Source of the DNA: Planctomycetota bacterium
GTDB lineage: Bacteria > Planctomycetota > Planctomycetia > Pirellulales > PLA5
DNA length: 64,000 nucleotides
Reading direction: 5' to 3'
Assembly (NCBI GenBank): GCA_003576845.1
Contig: QEVJ01000016.1
Span: forward strand, 17,011-81,010
The notes below the pieces were generated by a model. The model was not told the DNA's origin. It saw only the letters and a program-made list of their open reading frames with translations, and ran no database searches. Below are positions 36,340-46,511 of the stretch, piece after piece (within the stretch, counting starts at the first letter, position 1; each line of letters begins with the position of its first letter). The position numbers and the translations under genes are program-made.

Positions 36340-36699
36340 GAAAGGCCCCGAGCGTTTTCGGTCGTGGTGGGACTTCGACGATGGTCGAATCGAAAGGCAC
36401 ATCACCCGAATTGTATTCTGGTTGGCAAAAGTTGCCAACGCAGTCGGGAATGATTTGCTGCCCGGCAAGCGAATCAACGGCGTTGGTGAAGTCCGCTCGC
36501 GTTTAGGCGTCGCTCGCGGATGTTGTAACCCGCATAACCGGAACGCTTTGCGTCTCGCCGCGGCCGCTAAAAATGTTGACGCCCCCATCGGGCCGGTCAC
36601 AATAAACGGATGGTCCCGAACATCGGCCCGTGGCAGCAGGGGCGCCGCTCGCCGATCGGACGTGGGGACGTGCTCGCGGAACCGAGAAGGAGGAAGTCG
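36340..36699. other. 360-bp divergent intergenic region
   Basis: It separates the minus-strand antitoxin from the plus-strand esterase-like gene. It holds the toxin-antitoxin promoter/operator (36410-36439). No gene is supported in the rest, and no confident promoter for the plus-strand gene was found. Confidence 0.5.
36410..36439 (-). promoter_or_regulatory. Promoter and operator of the ParD/ParE-like operon
   Basis: On the minus strand, TTGGCA (36433-36438), a 17-bp spacer and TACAAT (36410-36415) form a near-consensus sigma-70 promoter. GTTGGCAA and TTGCCAAC (36421-36439) form a perfect 8-bp palindrome overlapping the -35 and spacer, a natural site for the antitoxin. The predicted start of transcription is about 60 bp before the antitoxin ATG. 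Confidence 0.65.
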
Positions 36700-39075
36700 A
36701 TGCGCCGACACCGAATCGCGCGTCTTTGGAGGCGCGTCGCGCTGGGTATGGCCGCGGTGATGTTCTGCGCGTCGACCGGTGTGGCCGACGATACCGTCGT
36801 GCTCAAAGACGGTCGGGAGGTCGTGGGCCGCGTCGGGGCGCTCACGAGCCTGGCGGAGAGCACGAAAAGCCCGCCGCCGGACGACGCGATTCGGCCGATC
36901 GTGTTTGTGGACGACAACCTTCGTCGGGTGTCGTTTCCTAAGATGCTCATTCGCGAAGTGCGCGCCGGCAGCGCCGACAACTTTCCGACGATCAACATCA
37001 AGCAGCCGGTCGCGGAGGGCGGGCATCGCATCGGCTCGGTCGGGCCGATCTTGCGGAAGGACCCGATCGACCAGTTCGGGCGGTTCATCATCTCGATGAA
37101 GGCCGACGCGCCGGGCGGAAAGCTCGATATGATCATGGGCGTTACGACGATCCACCCCGTCTGGACGCGGGTGGAGTCGCTGACGCGCACCGGCGGGCCG
37201 AACATCGTATGGGACATGCGGATCGCGACGAGTTCGATTCCGCGCGAAACGCTTAGCAAAATCTTTGCCAATCACGTCAGCCGCACGAACGTTGACGAGC
37301 GGCTCAAGGTCGTCGGCCTGTATCTCAATGCCGAGCGGTACAGCGACGCCCAGGCCGAGCTTGAAGCGATCCTCGCCGACTTCCCGAAGGAAGAGAAGCT
37401 CAAGCAAGAAGTCGCGGCGATCCGGCAACTCGGCGCACGGCGGGCGCTCGCGGAAATCGAGCTTCGCCGCAAAGCGGGTCAGCACCAACTCGCTCAGATG
37501 CTGCTCTCGAAGTTTCCGACGCAGGACGTCGCCGGCTCGGTATTGCAAGAGGTGAAGGCTCGACAGGACGAGTATCAGGCCCAAATCGCACAGATCGACG
37601 ACACCAAGAAGCTGCTCGCCGAGATGGTGGCGAAGATCGACGATTCGGTGCTGCGGCGGCAGGCGGAACCGTGCGTCGCCGAGATTATCGGCGAGTTAAA
37701 TCTGGCGACGATCGACCGGATGGCGGCGTTTCGGCAGTTTCACGACAGCGAGACGCTCAACGCTGCGCAGAAAGTGTCGCTGGCGATTAGCGGATGGCTG
37801 TTGGGCGGCAACGACGCGACGGAAAATCTTTCCTTGTCGCTTTCCATACACGCGGCGCGGAAGCTGGTGCGCGAATATCTTGCCGAACCGGTCGAACTCA
37901 AGCGGGCGGCGATTCTCAATCAGCTCGCATCGGAGGAAGGCGGCACGCCGCGGTACATCGCCAAGATTCTCGCCCGCATGAAGCCGCCGGTCGAAACGCC
38001 ACCACAGGAAGAGCCGGACCACGGGGCATACGCGCTGTCGGTCGCCGGGTTGCCCGGCGAGGCGCTCGTGAACTATCTCGTGCAGCTTCCGCCGGAATAC
38101 GATCCGTATCGCCGATATCCGACGATCGTCACGCTCAACGGGGGCGGCACCACGCCGACGCAGCAGATCAACTGGTGGGCCGGCGAGCCGAACGCCTCGG
38201 GCATTCGCTTGGGCCAGGCTTCGCGGCACGGCTACATCACGATCGCGCCCGACTGGACCAAGAAAGGCCAGGTGGCGTATCAGTACGACGCCCGCGAGCA
38301 TGCGGCCGTGCTGTCGGTGCTGCGGGACGCATGTCGGCGGTTCTCGGTCGATACGGACCGCGTATTTCTGACGGGACATTCGATCGGCGGCGACGCGGCG
38401 TGGGACATCGGCATTTCGCATCCCGACATTTGGGCCGGCGCGATTCCGATTACGGCGACCGGCGACAAATACATTGCCCACTATTGGGCGAACGCGAAGC
38501 ACGTGCCGCTGTACTTCGTCGGCGGCGAGCTCGACGGCGACCGGATGGCCAAGAACGCCCGCGACCTCGACCGGTATATGACCAAACCGGGCTACAACGT
38601 GACCGTGGTCGAGTATCTCGGTCGCGGCCACGAGCATTTTTACGACGAGATCCAACACCTGTTCAACTGGATGGCGATTCGCGAGCGGAACTTTTTTCCG
38701 ACGGAGTTCACGACCAGTTCCATGCGGGCGTGGGACAATTTTTTCTGGTGGGTCGAGCTGGAAGACCTGCCCGCGACCGCAAAGGTTCACGTTTGGCCGC
38801 CGCCACAGAACGCCCGGGCCGTGACCACCACCGCGTCGCTGCGCAAGTCGCGCGAGGGGAACCAGACGATCAACGTGATGTCGGGCGCGGATCGGGTGAC
38901 GGTTTGGCTGGCGCCGGAGATGGTCGACTTCAATCAGCGGATCAAAGTGGTCGTCAAAGGAAGAACCGTGTTCGGCGACCAGCCGGCGCCGGATTCGGCG
39001 GTGATCCTCGAAGACGCCCGCACGCGGGGCGATCGGCAACATCCGTTCTGGGCGCGGGTTGACGTTCGGAGGTAG
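36700..39075 (+). CDS. Secreted alpha/beta-hydrolase (esterase/peptidase-like)
   Basis: The protein has 791 residues from ATG 36700. A signal peptide (MRRHRIARLWRRVALGMAAV ... CASTGVAD) is followed by a small beta domain (VVLKDGREVVGRV) common in planctomycete secreted proteins, then a helical region, then an alpha/beta-hydrolase domain (about 470-690) with nucleophile elbow FLTGHSIGGD and later VGGELDGDRM and YLGRGHEHFYDE giving candidate acid and His. This resembles feruloyl-esterase/PHB-depolymerase-type or dienelactone-like hydrolases. A beta-rich C-terminal module follows. The substrate is unknown; degradation of a polymer is a guess. The longer upstream frame adds no plausible signal. 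Confidence 0.85.
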   Translation: MRRHRIARLWRRVALGMAAVMFCASTGVADDTVVLKDGREVVGRVGALTSLAESTKSPPPDDAIRPIVFVDDNLRRVSFPKMLIREVRAGSADNFPTINIKQPVAEGGHRIGSVGPILRKDPIDQFGRFIISMKADAPGGKLDMIMGVTTIHPVWTRVESLTRTGGPNIVWDMRIATSSIPRETLSKIFANHVSRTNVDERLKVVGLYLNAERYSDAQAELEAILADFPKEEKLKQEVAAIRQLGARRALAEIELRRKAGQHQLAQMLLSKFPTQDVAGSVLQEVKARQDEYQAQIAQIDDTKKLLAEMVAKIDDSVLRRQAEPCVAEIIGELNLATIDRMAAFRQFHDSETLNAAQKVSLAISGWLLGGNDATENLSLSLSIHAARKLVREYLAEPVELKRAAILNQLASEEGGTPRYIAKILARMKPPVETPPQEEPDHGAYALSVAGLPGEALVNYLVQLPPEYDPYRRYPTIVTLNGGGTTPTQQINWWAGEPNASGIRLGQASRHGYITIAPDWTKKGQVAYQYDAREHAAVLSVLRDACRRFSVDTDRVFLTGHSIGGDAAWDIGISHPDIWAGAIPITATGDKYIAHYWANAKHVPLYFVGGELDGDRMAKNARDLDRYMTKPGYNVTVVEYLGRGHEHFYDEIQHLFNWMAIRERNFFPTEFTTSSMRAWDNFFWWVELEDLPATAKVHVWPPPQNARAVTTTASLRKSREGNQTINVMSGADRVTVWLAPEMVDFNQRIKVVVKGRTVFGDQPAPDSAVILEDARTRGDRQHPFWARVDVRR

Positions 39076-39096
39076 ATTGGGCGCGACGTGCGGGTG

Positions 39097-39242
39097 GAAA
39101 CACGGGAACACCGAGGCACGGAGGCACGGAGGAAATGCAGAAGGCAAAATGAAGAATGAAAAATGCGAGTGCGGGGTCGTAACTCGCCCGCCTGCATCGG
39201 ATGATCTTCTTGGTGTCTGGCGTGACTCTGTGTTTCCCATGG
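39097..39242. repeat. Intergenic short-period inverted repeat (CACGGAGG type)
   Basis: The left arm (39097-39133) has GGAACACCGAGGCACGGAGG-like units. The right arm (39205-39242) has the inverse type (GTGACTCTGTGTTTCCC). A short AAATGAAGAATG tract lies between. It belongs with the other repeat families of this window. Confidence 0.6.
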
Positions 39243-39283
39243 ACCACGTTTTCTTTCTGCGGCTAAACAAGGGCCTGTGAATC

Positions 39284-40096
39284 ATGTTGAACTGCCGCCG
39301 CGGGTTTTCGCTGCTGCTCGCGATTGTGCTGCTCGTTGCTGCGAAATCGCAAGCGGCGACGCCGGAGATCATTGCGCATCGCGGGGCATCGTACGACGCG
39401 CCGGAGAATACGCTCGCGGCGATCCGGCTGGCGTGGGAGCAGAAGGCCGATGCGACCGAGTTCGACGTCTGGCTCTCCAAGGACGGGCAGATCGTGCTCA
39501 TGCACGACGATTCGACCAAGCGGACGGCGGGCGTGGACCGCAAGGTGGTCGATCAAACGCTCGCCGAGCTGCGCAAGCTCGATGTCGGATCGTGGAAGGA
39601 TGTTCGTTACGCCGGCGAGCGGATCGCGACGCTCGCCGAGGCACTGGCCGCGATTCCCGCGGGCAAGCGGGCATTCATCGAAGTGAAGTGCGGGCCGGAG
39701 ATCGTGCCGGAACTCAAGCGCGTGATCGACGGGGCCAGGCTCAAGCCCGAGCAGACGGCGGTGATCAGCTTCCATGCGGCGGTGATTGCGGACACGAAGA
39801 AGGCGCTGCCGAAGCTCGCAGCCTACTGGCTCTGCGATCCGAAGCCCGACAAGGAGCCGGTCTGGACGGCCGACGGACTCTTGGCCAAGGCGAAGAGCGT
39901 CCAGAGCGACGGGCTCGACCTTTCGGTCCAGCCGATTGTGACGGCCGAGTTCATCGCGCGGATGAAAGGCGAAGGGTTGCCGGTCTACGTCTGGACGGTC
40001 GACAAGGTCGACGTGGCGAAGGCGATGGTCGCGGCCGGCGTGGTCGGGATTACGACGAACCGGCCGGCTTGGCTGCGGGAGCAACTTGCGAAGTAG
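39284..40096 (+). CDS. Secreted glycerophosphodiester phosphodiesterase
   Basis: The protein has 270 residues. A signal peptide (about 1-24, ending SQAA) precedes a GDPD TIM barrel with all key residues: His32-Arg33 in IIAHRGASYDAPENT, Glu59 and Asp61 in ATEFDVWLSKDG, His74 in VLMHDDSTKRT, and Glu in AFIEVKCG. The family hydrolyses glycerophosphodiesters to glycerol-3-phosphate and an alcohol, using a divalent metal. It probably works in the periplasm to recover phosphate or glycerol from phospholipid headgroups. It is close to the family's usual length. Confidence 0.93.
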   Translation: MLNCRRGFSLLLAIVLLVAAKSQAATPEIIAHRGASYDAPENTLAAIRLAWEQKADATEFDVWLSKDGQIVLMHDDSTKRTAGVDRKVVDQTLAELRKLDVGSWKDVRYAGERIATLAEALAAIPAGKRAFIEVKCGPEIVPELKRVIDGARLKPEQTAVISFHAAVIADTKKALPKLAAYWLCDPKPDKEPVWTADGLLAKAKSVQSDGLDLSVQPIVTAEFIARMKGEGLPVYVWTVDKVDVAKAMVAAGVVGITTNRPAWLREQLAK

Positions 40097-40314
40097 CATC
40101 GCGACGGGTGGACGAGCCACCTGTGCCAGCCACAACCGCCGCACAATCCGCTTCACCTCGGTTGCCCGCAAAACCGGCAACCGCTATCGTGGAGTGTCTC
40201 CTCCGTCCCGGTTTGGCCGATTGCGACGTAGATATAGTGAGCGGCATTGTCGCGCTTGCGCTCCCCCTCCGTTTGACGAGAGTCGCCCGTAGATTCCGCA
40301 GGGCGTGCACACTC

Positions 40315-43300
40315 ATGGCCACGATGCATTACCGCCCCGGCGTTGAAGCGGTGCCCGGGTACAAGCTGATCGAGATGCTCGGCCGCGGCGGCTTCGGCGA
40401 GGTGTGGCGGGCGCAGGGACCGGGCGGCGTCGTGCTGGCGGTCAAGATCATCGACAAGGTCGACGACAAAGCCGGCCGCAAGGAGTTCCGGGCCCTCAAG
40501 CTGATCCGCAATCTGCGGCATCCGAACCTGGTTTCGATTTCTGGGTTTTGGCTTCGCGACGCCGACGGCAATCTGCTCGATCCGGAATCGCTCACGGACG
40601 AACCGCACGATGGCGCGACGCATCCGAGCGAACTGATCGTCGCCATGGACCTGGGCGAGATGAGCCTGCTCGACCGGCTCGACGAATGCCGCAAGGGGAT
40701 CGCGCCGGAAGCCAAGGGCGGCATCCCGTTCGAGGAGTTGGTCGAGTATTTCGACGCGGCCGCGCGGGCGATCGACTATTTGAACGTCCGCCACGACATT
40801 CAGCACCGCGACATCAAGCCGCAGAACATTCTGATCGTCGGCGGCTCGGCGCAGGTGTGCGACTTTGGCCTCGCGTCGGCCGTGAGCAGTGTCCGCACGT
40901 CGATGGGCGGGGCCGGCTCGCTGGCGTACATGGCGCCGGAAATCTATTCGAGCAAACGCCCGAGCCGCGCGACCGATCAATACGGTCTGGCGATCGCTTA
41001 CGTCGAGTTGCGCACCGGTCGGCTGCCGCTTTCGGATACCGAGAGCTACGCCGTGCTCGACGAAGCGAAGCGGCTCGGCAAGCTCGACCTGACGTGGCTC
41101 GACGAACCGGAACGCAAGGTTATCGAGAAGGCCACACAGCTCAATCCCGAGGACCGCTATCCGCGATGCGTCGACATGGTGCAGGCGCTTCGGGCCGCGG
41201 TGACGCCGACGACGACCGTGGCGGGCGCGACGACCGAAACGCACCGGCCGATCGGCGATTATCAGCCGCAGCGGCAAATCTATCGCCGTGCCGGCGAGGA
41301 GATTTGGGAAGCGATCAGTCCCGAGCGGCACCACGTGACGTTGGTCGTGCGGGAAGTGGCCGAATCGCCGGCGCTGGCGAACTCGGCGGCGCTCGCCGTT
41401 ACGCGCGAGGCGAGCAAGCGACATCCGCGGCTGGCCGAGGTCTACGAATACGCCCGGCTGAGCGAGACGGGGAAGGTGGCGCCGGCGCGATTGTTCGAGG
41501 TTCCCAATCCACCGGGATTCGCGCACTTGCTGCTCGCCAGCAAGTTGTGCAGCGGCAACATGAACGACCGGATGACGAGCGGCGGGCTGTCGGCGGGGCA
41601 GTTGCTCGACGAGATGGAGCAGTTGGCCGAAGCGGTCGATTTTCTCAACGCGCCGACGCACGAGACGGGTGGCCGCAAGCTGCGGATCGTACACCTCAAC
41701 CTGCGGCCGGCGAATTTCCAGTTCGACGGCGGCAAGGTGCTCTTGGGCAATTTTTCGTCGGCCCAATTGCTCGAAGGGGACGAACAGCCATTCCCCGCCG
41801 GACGCTTGATGCCGGACAACGCCTACAACGCGCCGGAGTTCGTGCAGGAGAAGCTCACGCGGTGGTCGGACCAATACCAGCTTGCCGTCGCGTATTTGCA
41901 GATGCGGACGGGTAAGCCTTCGTCGGGTCTGACGAGCTCGCACGGCGGCACGCGGCGCACGACCGCGGGCGCCTCGCGGCTCGATCTGTCGGACCTCGAA
42001 GACCGCGAACGCCGGGCGATCGAGCGTGCGACGGCGACCGACCCGAAGGAACGCTTTGACACGTGCGCCGAGATGGTCGCCGAGCTGCGCAAGGCGTGGG
42101 CGGAAGACCGGGCGAAGTCGGGACTCGACCGGCCCAGCGCCGACGCGGAAATGACGAAGCTCGGCGGCGGCCCGCCGCGTTCCGACAAGACGCTACTGCC
42201 CGACAATCGGACGGTGATCGCGCCGGACAGCGACCTGGGTCACGGCGTCGCGGTGGCGAAGGCGGCGGCGCAAGGGACGCTGGCCGCGCCGCGGATGGCC
42301 GAAACACTGCTGCAGCCGGACACCGATCCCGACAACGAACGCCGCCTGGGCGCCGAGCGGGCCGCAGCGGGCAAGGCGATGCCGCGGTCGGCGAGCGAAC
42401 CTTCGACGCCGAAATACGTACCTGCGAAGCGGTCGAGCGCCCTGAAGACGATCGCGATTGCGGTCCCGCTGGCGGCACTCGTGGCCTGGGCGGTGTGGAC
42501 GAGCTTCTTCTCGGCGTCGAGCCGGCTCGACAACACGGTCGGCTCGCGGATCGCCGACGGCGCGTTCCTCGAAGCGATGGACGACATCAACCAGAGCGAC
42601 GCGGAGATATCGGAAAGCGAACTGGACGATCTGCGCGAGAAAGTCCGCCTGGCGTGGTTCACGAAAACCATCGCCCCGCTCGACGCCGAGCGAAAATACG
42701 TCGAAGCGCTCGATGCGCTGGCCAAGGCCGACGCGAAGCTTGCTTCTCCGCTGCAGATCAAACACTGGCAAGACGAAATCGTCGAGCGCTGGTATACGTT
42801 TGCGGAAGAACGCAAGAAGAGCGGCGATTGGATCCGTGCCGCCCGTGAGTTTAGCGCCCTGTTGCAGCGGCGCGGGCCGTATGTGGACGCGATTTCGCTG
42901 CGGGGCGACGCGCTCGACGAGGCGATCAAGGCGGGGCTTGCCAAGCTCTTCGAGAAGCCGGAAGAGACCGTCGCGACGATGTCGCAAGTCGTCCAAACGA
43001 TCGACGACGCGAGAACCCTTTCGATCTTACCGCAGGACGCGGAGCGCTCGCGGCGTCGGCGGGCGCTTGTGGCGCACGCTCGGGCGTCGGGCCGGCTGCG
43101 ACAGTGGGACGACGTGAAGGCGGACCTCGCGGCGCTGGGAAATCAGCTTTCGACGCGCGAGGAGTTGGCGATCGGCAAGTTCTTGGAGCTATTGGCCGAT
43201 GCGCGGCAAGCGGCGGCGGTGGACCGCTTGTCGGACGCGCGCCAGTTGCTCGCGACGAGCGCGGCGGAATTGGGCGAATGGGAGAAGAAGGAACTCGATA

Positions 43301-46300
43301 CGCTCATCAAGGCGCTCGATCGCGTGGTGGGCGGGGCGAAAGCAGAGCAGCTTCGCAAGCAACTCGGCGACGCCGAGAAGCTCGCCGACGAAGGCAAGTA
43401 CGCCGAAGCGGCGGCGGCGCTCGCGAAGATTCGCGCCGACGAGTCGCTCAGAAACCTGATCGGCGGGGCGGAACAACGCCGCGGCGATACGCTTGCCGTG
43501 ATTGCGGCCCTGGGCCGCGCGGACAGCAAGCCGGCCGACGTGGCCAAGGCCGTCGCGGATGCGCACCAATTGTGCGCGCAGAACTCCATCGCCGAGGCGA
43601 GCGTCATCAAGCTGTGCAATCTCGTTCGCGACCGGGCGCTCGAAAAAGTCAGCGCCGCCGACGCGGCGCGCAAGTCGCCGGACCTGCTCGACCAGGCCCT
43701 GCCGATCGTCGCGCGGGCGAAATCGCGGGTGAAGGTCGGCTCGCCCGACGAAAAGACGATCCAAGACATTCTCGACTCGCTTTCGGCCGAGTATCGCGGC
43801 GATCTGCGCCGCTTGCGCGATACTGCCGGGACGGGAAAGACGGCTGCGGCGCTGCGGCAGCAGTGGACTCAACTCGGCGAGAAAGCGAAGGCTGCCGAGT
43901 CGCTCGGCATTACCGACCGGTTGACTTCGGCGATCAAGGCAGAGGTCGCGATCGAATTGGGCGAGAGCGGTTTCAAGGCGGCCGATGCGGCGCGGCGGCT
44001 CGCGCCCAGTGCGAACGACAAGGCTTCGGCCGACGACCGGTACGTGAGGTACGTCCTCGCCCGGGCGCTCGACGCGGACGGCAAACAGGCTGACGCCGCA
44101 GCGGCGCTGGTGGCCGCATGGAAGGGCCAGACGCCGGCGGTCGACAAATCGCCGGCGGCGGAAGAGCCGTGGCAGACCGCGCCGCCGCGGCGGCGAGCGG
44201 GCGTCGAACTGCTCGTCCGCGCGGCGCAGCAGAGCAAGACGGGACCGAACCACGATCCCGCCTTGGGCGCCGATCCGGCGAAAGGCGATCGATTCACGGC
44301 GGCGGCGGCCGCTGCGGTGTATCCGCAGTTGGCGCTCGCGCTGCATTTGGCGAGCAAGGCGAACTTCGACCCCAAGCGCCCGGCCGATCTGGATACCTTG
44401 CGGGCCCTCAATGAAAATGCGGCGCTCGTGGCGGCCTATAACCCGGCGACGGCCGACGAGGGTCTGAGGCTGACCGATGCGCTGGTCGATGCGGCCGGGA
44501 AAGACGGCGTGTCGACGCAAGTTTACGTGGTCAATCTTCGTTTGCGCGGCGCGCGACTAGCGAAGGACGCTCAGCCCGCGGATCGCGACCGTTTCGTGCA
44601 AACGGCGGGCAAGCTGCTGGCGCTGTGCGAGGCGAAGTATTACGACGTTCGGTCGACGACGCTGTTCGACCGCGCGATCGGCCCGGGGTACGAGCAGGCA
44701 CTCGCCGCGGCCGACAAACTTTCCGACGCCGCGAAGCTCGAGGCGGCGCGGCTTGCGGCGGCGCGGGGTCGCTTCATCCGGTCGATCGGTTCGATCGAAG
44801 AACGCTTTGCGCAGGAGAAGGGCGGGCCGGATCAGGTCGCTTACGATTCGTTCGACAAGGCGATCGCGTTCGATCCGACCGTGGCGGATTATTACGTCGG
44901 GCGCGGGATGGCCTATCAAGATCTGCTCCAGCCGACTCCGGATAAGAAAGCCGCCGTGCTCCGCGAGAACGCGAAGCTTGCCGAAGAGCATTCCGCAAGC
45001 GACGACGCGCGGAACGTTGCTCGCGGACTCGACGCACTCGCGCTCTATCAAGAGTCGAATTGGATTCCCGATTACGACGCCAAGCGCGAGAAGCTCTTGC
45101 AGGCCGTCGCCGAGCTGGCGAAGGTCAACGCGGCTGGGGCAAATGCCACGGGGGTGAGCGGGCAAATCTATCACGCGCTTCGCGTCGTCGAAGGCGGCGG
45201 TTATCTGCACCTGGCCAACTATGCCAAGACGACGAAAGACAAGGAGTCGTATCTCGGCCGCGCGAAGGACGTGGCCAAGGCGATCGTCGAAGGCGACGAG
45301 AACCGCGTCCATCCCGAGTGGGCCCTGTTACTCTGGGGCAACACGGAAGAAGACGAGGGCATGTTCCTCAAGAAGTACGCGAGCTACGAATCGGCGCTCG
45401 AACGCTTCACGGCGGCGCTTGAGGCGTCGCGCGACGACGACGATCCCAAGGGACAATCGTCGGCGCTGTTGGGCCGGGGCCGCTGCCGCTATCGCCAGGC
45501 GATCTATGCCTCGAAGGACGACGCGGAAGCCCGGCGGCGGCTGACCGAAGCGCTCGCCGACTTGAACGAGTCGATCGAGGTGGCGGGGATGTGGCCGCTG
45601 CAACAGGCCGAGGCCCATCGCTGGATCGGCACGATTTATCAACATTCGCTCATCGCGGAAAGCGCGAAAGCGACGGAAAGTTTCGATCGGGCGGCGGCGC
45701 TGGCGAAGGACGCGAATCCGAGTTGGCCGATTTACGAGCTGACGCGGGCGGAACACGCACTGCAATTGGCCGGCAAGCTGATCGACCCGGACGACCTCCG
45801 CCGGCCGACGCCGCCGGCTCAGGCGTTGCTCGCCCAAGCGCGGTCGATCGCAGAGGTGCTGCTCGACGACACGGGCGATGCACGGATTCACGACCGGCAT
45901 CGCGCGGAGGCGGCTTTGGTGTTCGCGGAAAGTCACGTGTGGGAAGGCGCTCCGCAAAAGGCCGAGGAAACGCTGGACGCGGCGGTGAAGCGGCTCAAGG
46001 GGAACGAGGCGTTCGCGCTGGGCGTCGGCGTCGCCAAGGCGGTGCTCGACGTGCCCGGAGGCGACCGCGCGAAGCGGAAGTTTACGGCGGACGAGACGGT
46101 CTTGTCGCAGCGAGCGATCGACGCGGCGGTGGCGAACCTCGCCGATCGTTCGATCGCCGCCAAGGCCGAGTTGTACGACGTCAACCTCGCGTACTACAAC
46201 GTTTGGAATCCGCAGTTCCTGGCCGCCGCGAAGCGCGTCGCCGCCGAACCGGCCGCCAAGCGGGCGATGCTCGACTTGATGCACCACGTGCGATTTCACC

Positions 46301-46485
46301 TCGCCGCGGGCGTGAAGATCGAGAACGATCCGGCCTGGAAGGCCGAGGGCGGCAAGACCAACGCCGAGCTCAAGAAGAGCCTCGTCGATTACACGCGGTT
46401 CCTGCTCGACCCGACGAACGGCGAGACCGATTGGAGCAAGCCGGGACGGGATAAGGCGCGGTATAAGGCCGACGCGGGGCTGTAG
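40315..46485 (+). CDS. Kinase-pseudokinase receptor with long TPR-like sensor region
   Basis: The protein has 2056 residues (ATG 40315; ATG 40324 also possible). Residues 15-290 are an active-looking Hanks kinase: GRGGFGEV (23-30), Lys44, HRDIKPQN (164-171), DFG (183-185) and APE. Residues about 310-600 are a second kinase fold that has lost catalysis: HLNLRPAN (460-467) in place of HRD, and LGNF (477-480) in place of DFG. One transmembrane helix (about 712-732) leads to roughly 1320 residues of Ala/Lys-rich helical repeats on the other side, probably TPR/SEL1-like. The likely role is a transmembrane signalling kinase regulated by its pseudokinase. The start of the ORF upstream of 40315 translates the GDPD gene out of frame and was rejected. 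Confidence 0.88.
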   Translation: MATMHYRPGVEAVPGYKLIEMLGRGGFGEVWRAQGPGGVVLAVKIIDKVDDKAGRKEFRALKLIRNLRHPNLVSISGFWLRDADGNLLDPESLTDEPHDGATHPSELIVAMDLGEMSLLDRLDECRKGIAPEAKGGIPFEELVEYFDAAARAIDYLNVRHDIQHRDIKPQNILIVGGSAQVCDFGLASAVSSVRTSMGGAGSLAYMAPEIYSSKRPSRATDQYGLAIAYVELRTGRLPLSDTESYAVLDEAKRLGKLDLTWLDEPERKVIEKATQLNPEDRYPRCVDMVQALRAAVTPTTTVAGATTETHRPIGDYQPQRQIYRRAGEEIWEAISPERHHVTLVVREVAESPALANSAALAVTREASKRHPRLAEVYEYARLSETGKVAPARLFEVPNPPGFAHLLLASKLCSGNMNDRMTSGGLSAGQLLDEMEQLAEAVDFLNAPTHETGGRKLRIVHLNLRPANFQFDGGKVLLGNFSSAQLLEGDEQPFPAGRLMPDNAYNAPEFVQEKLTRWSDQYQLAVAYLQMRTGKPSSGLTSSHGGTRRTTAGASRLDLSDLEDRERRAIERATATDPKERFDTCAEMVAELRKAWAEDRAKSGLDRPSADAEMTKLGGGPPRSDKTLLPDNRTVIAPDSDLGHGVAVAKAAAQGTLAAPRMAETLLQPDTDPDNERRLGAERAAAGKAMPRSASEPSTPKYVPAKRSSALKTIAIAVPLAALVAWAVWTSFFSASSRLDNTVGSRIADGAFLEAMDDINQSDAEISESELDDLREKVRLAWFTKTIAPLDAERKYVEALDALAKADAKLASPLQIKHWQDEIVERWYTFAEERKKSGDWIRAAREFSALLQRRGPYVDAISLRGDALDEAIKAGLAKLFEKPEETVATMSQVVQTIDDARTLSILPQDAERSRRRRALVAHARASGRLRQWDDVKADLAALGNQLSTREELAIGKFLELLADARQAAAVDRLSDARQLLATSAAELGEWEKKELDTLIKALDRVVGGAKAEQLRKQLGDAEKLADEGKYAEAAAALAKIRADESLRNLIGGAEQRRGDTLAVIAALGRADSKPADVAKAVADAHQLCAQNSIAEASVIKLCNLVRDRALEKVSAADAARKSPDLLDQALPIVARAKSRVKVGSPDEKTIQDILDSLSAEYRGDLRRLRDTAGTGKTAAALRQQWTQLGEKAKAAESLGITDRLTSAIKAEVAIELGESGFKAADAARRLAPSANDKASADDRYVRYVLARALDADGKQADAAAALVAAWKGQTPAVDKSPAAEEPWQTAPPRRRAGVELLVRAAQQSKTGPNHDPALGADPAKGDRFTAAAAAAVYPQLALALHLASKANFDPKRPADLDTLRALNENAALVAAYNPATADEGLRLTDALVDAAGKDGVSTQVYVVNLRLRGARLAKDAQPADRDRFVQTAGKLLALCEAKYYDVRSTTLFDRAIGPGYEQALAAADKLSDAAKLEAARLAAARGRFIRSIGSIEERFAQEKGGPDQVAYDSFDKAIAFDPTVADYYVGRGMAYQDLLQPTPDKKAAVLRENAKLAEEHSASDDARNVARGLDALALYQESNWIPDYDAKREKLLQAVAELAKVNAAGANATGVSGQIYHALRVVEGGGYLHLANYAKTTKDKESYLGRAKDVAKAIVEGDENRVHPEWALLLWGNTEEDEGMFLKKYASYESALERFTAALEASRDDDDPKGQSSALLGRGRCRYRQAIYASKDDAEARRRLTEALADLNESIEVAGMWPLQQAEAHRWIGTIYQHSLIAESAKATESFDRAAALAKDANPSWPIYELTRAEHALQLAGKLIDPDDLRRPTPPAQALLAQARSIAEVLLDDTGDARIHDRHRAEAALVFAESHVWEGAPQKAEETLDAAVKRLKGNEAFALGVGVAKAVLDVPGGDRAKRKFTADETVLSQRAIDAAVANLADRSIAAKAELYDVNLAYYNVWNPQFLAAAKRVAAEPAAKRAMLDLMHHVRFHLAAGVKIENDPAWKAEGGKTNAELKKSLVDYTRFLLDPTNGETDWSKPGRDKARYKADAGL

Positions 46486-46511
46486 CGATCGACGGACGGA
46501 GGAACGACGCT

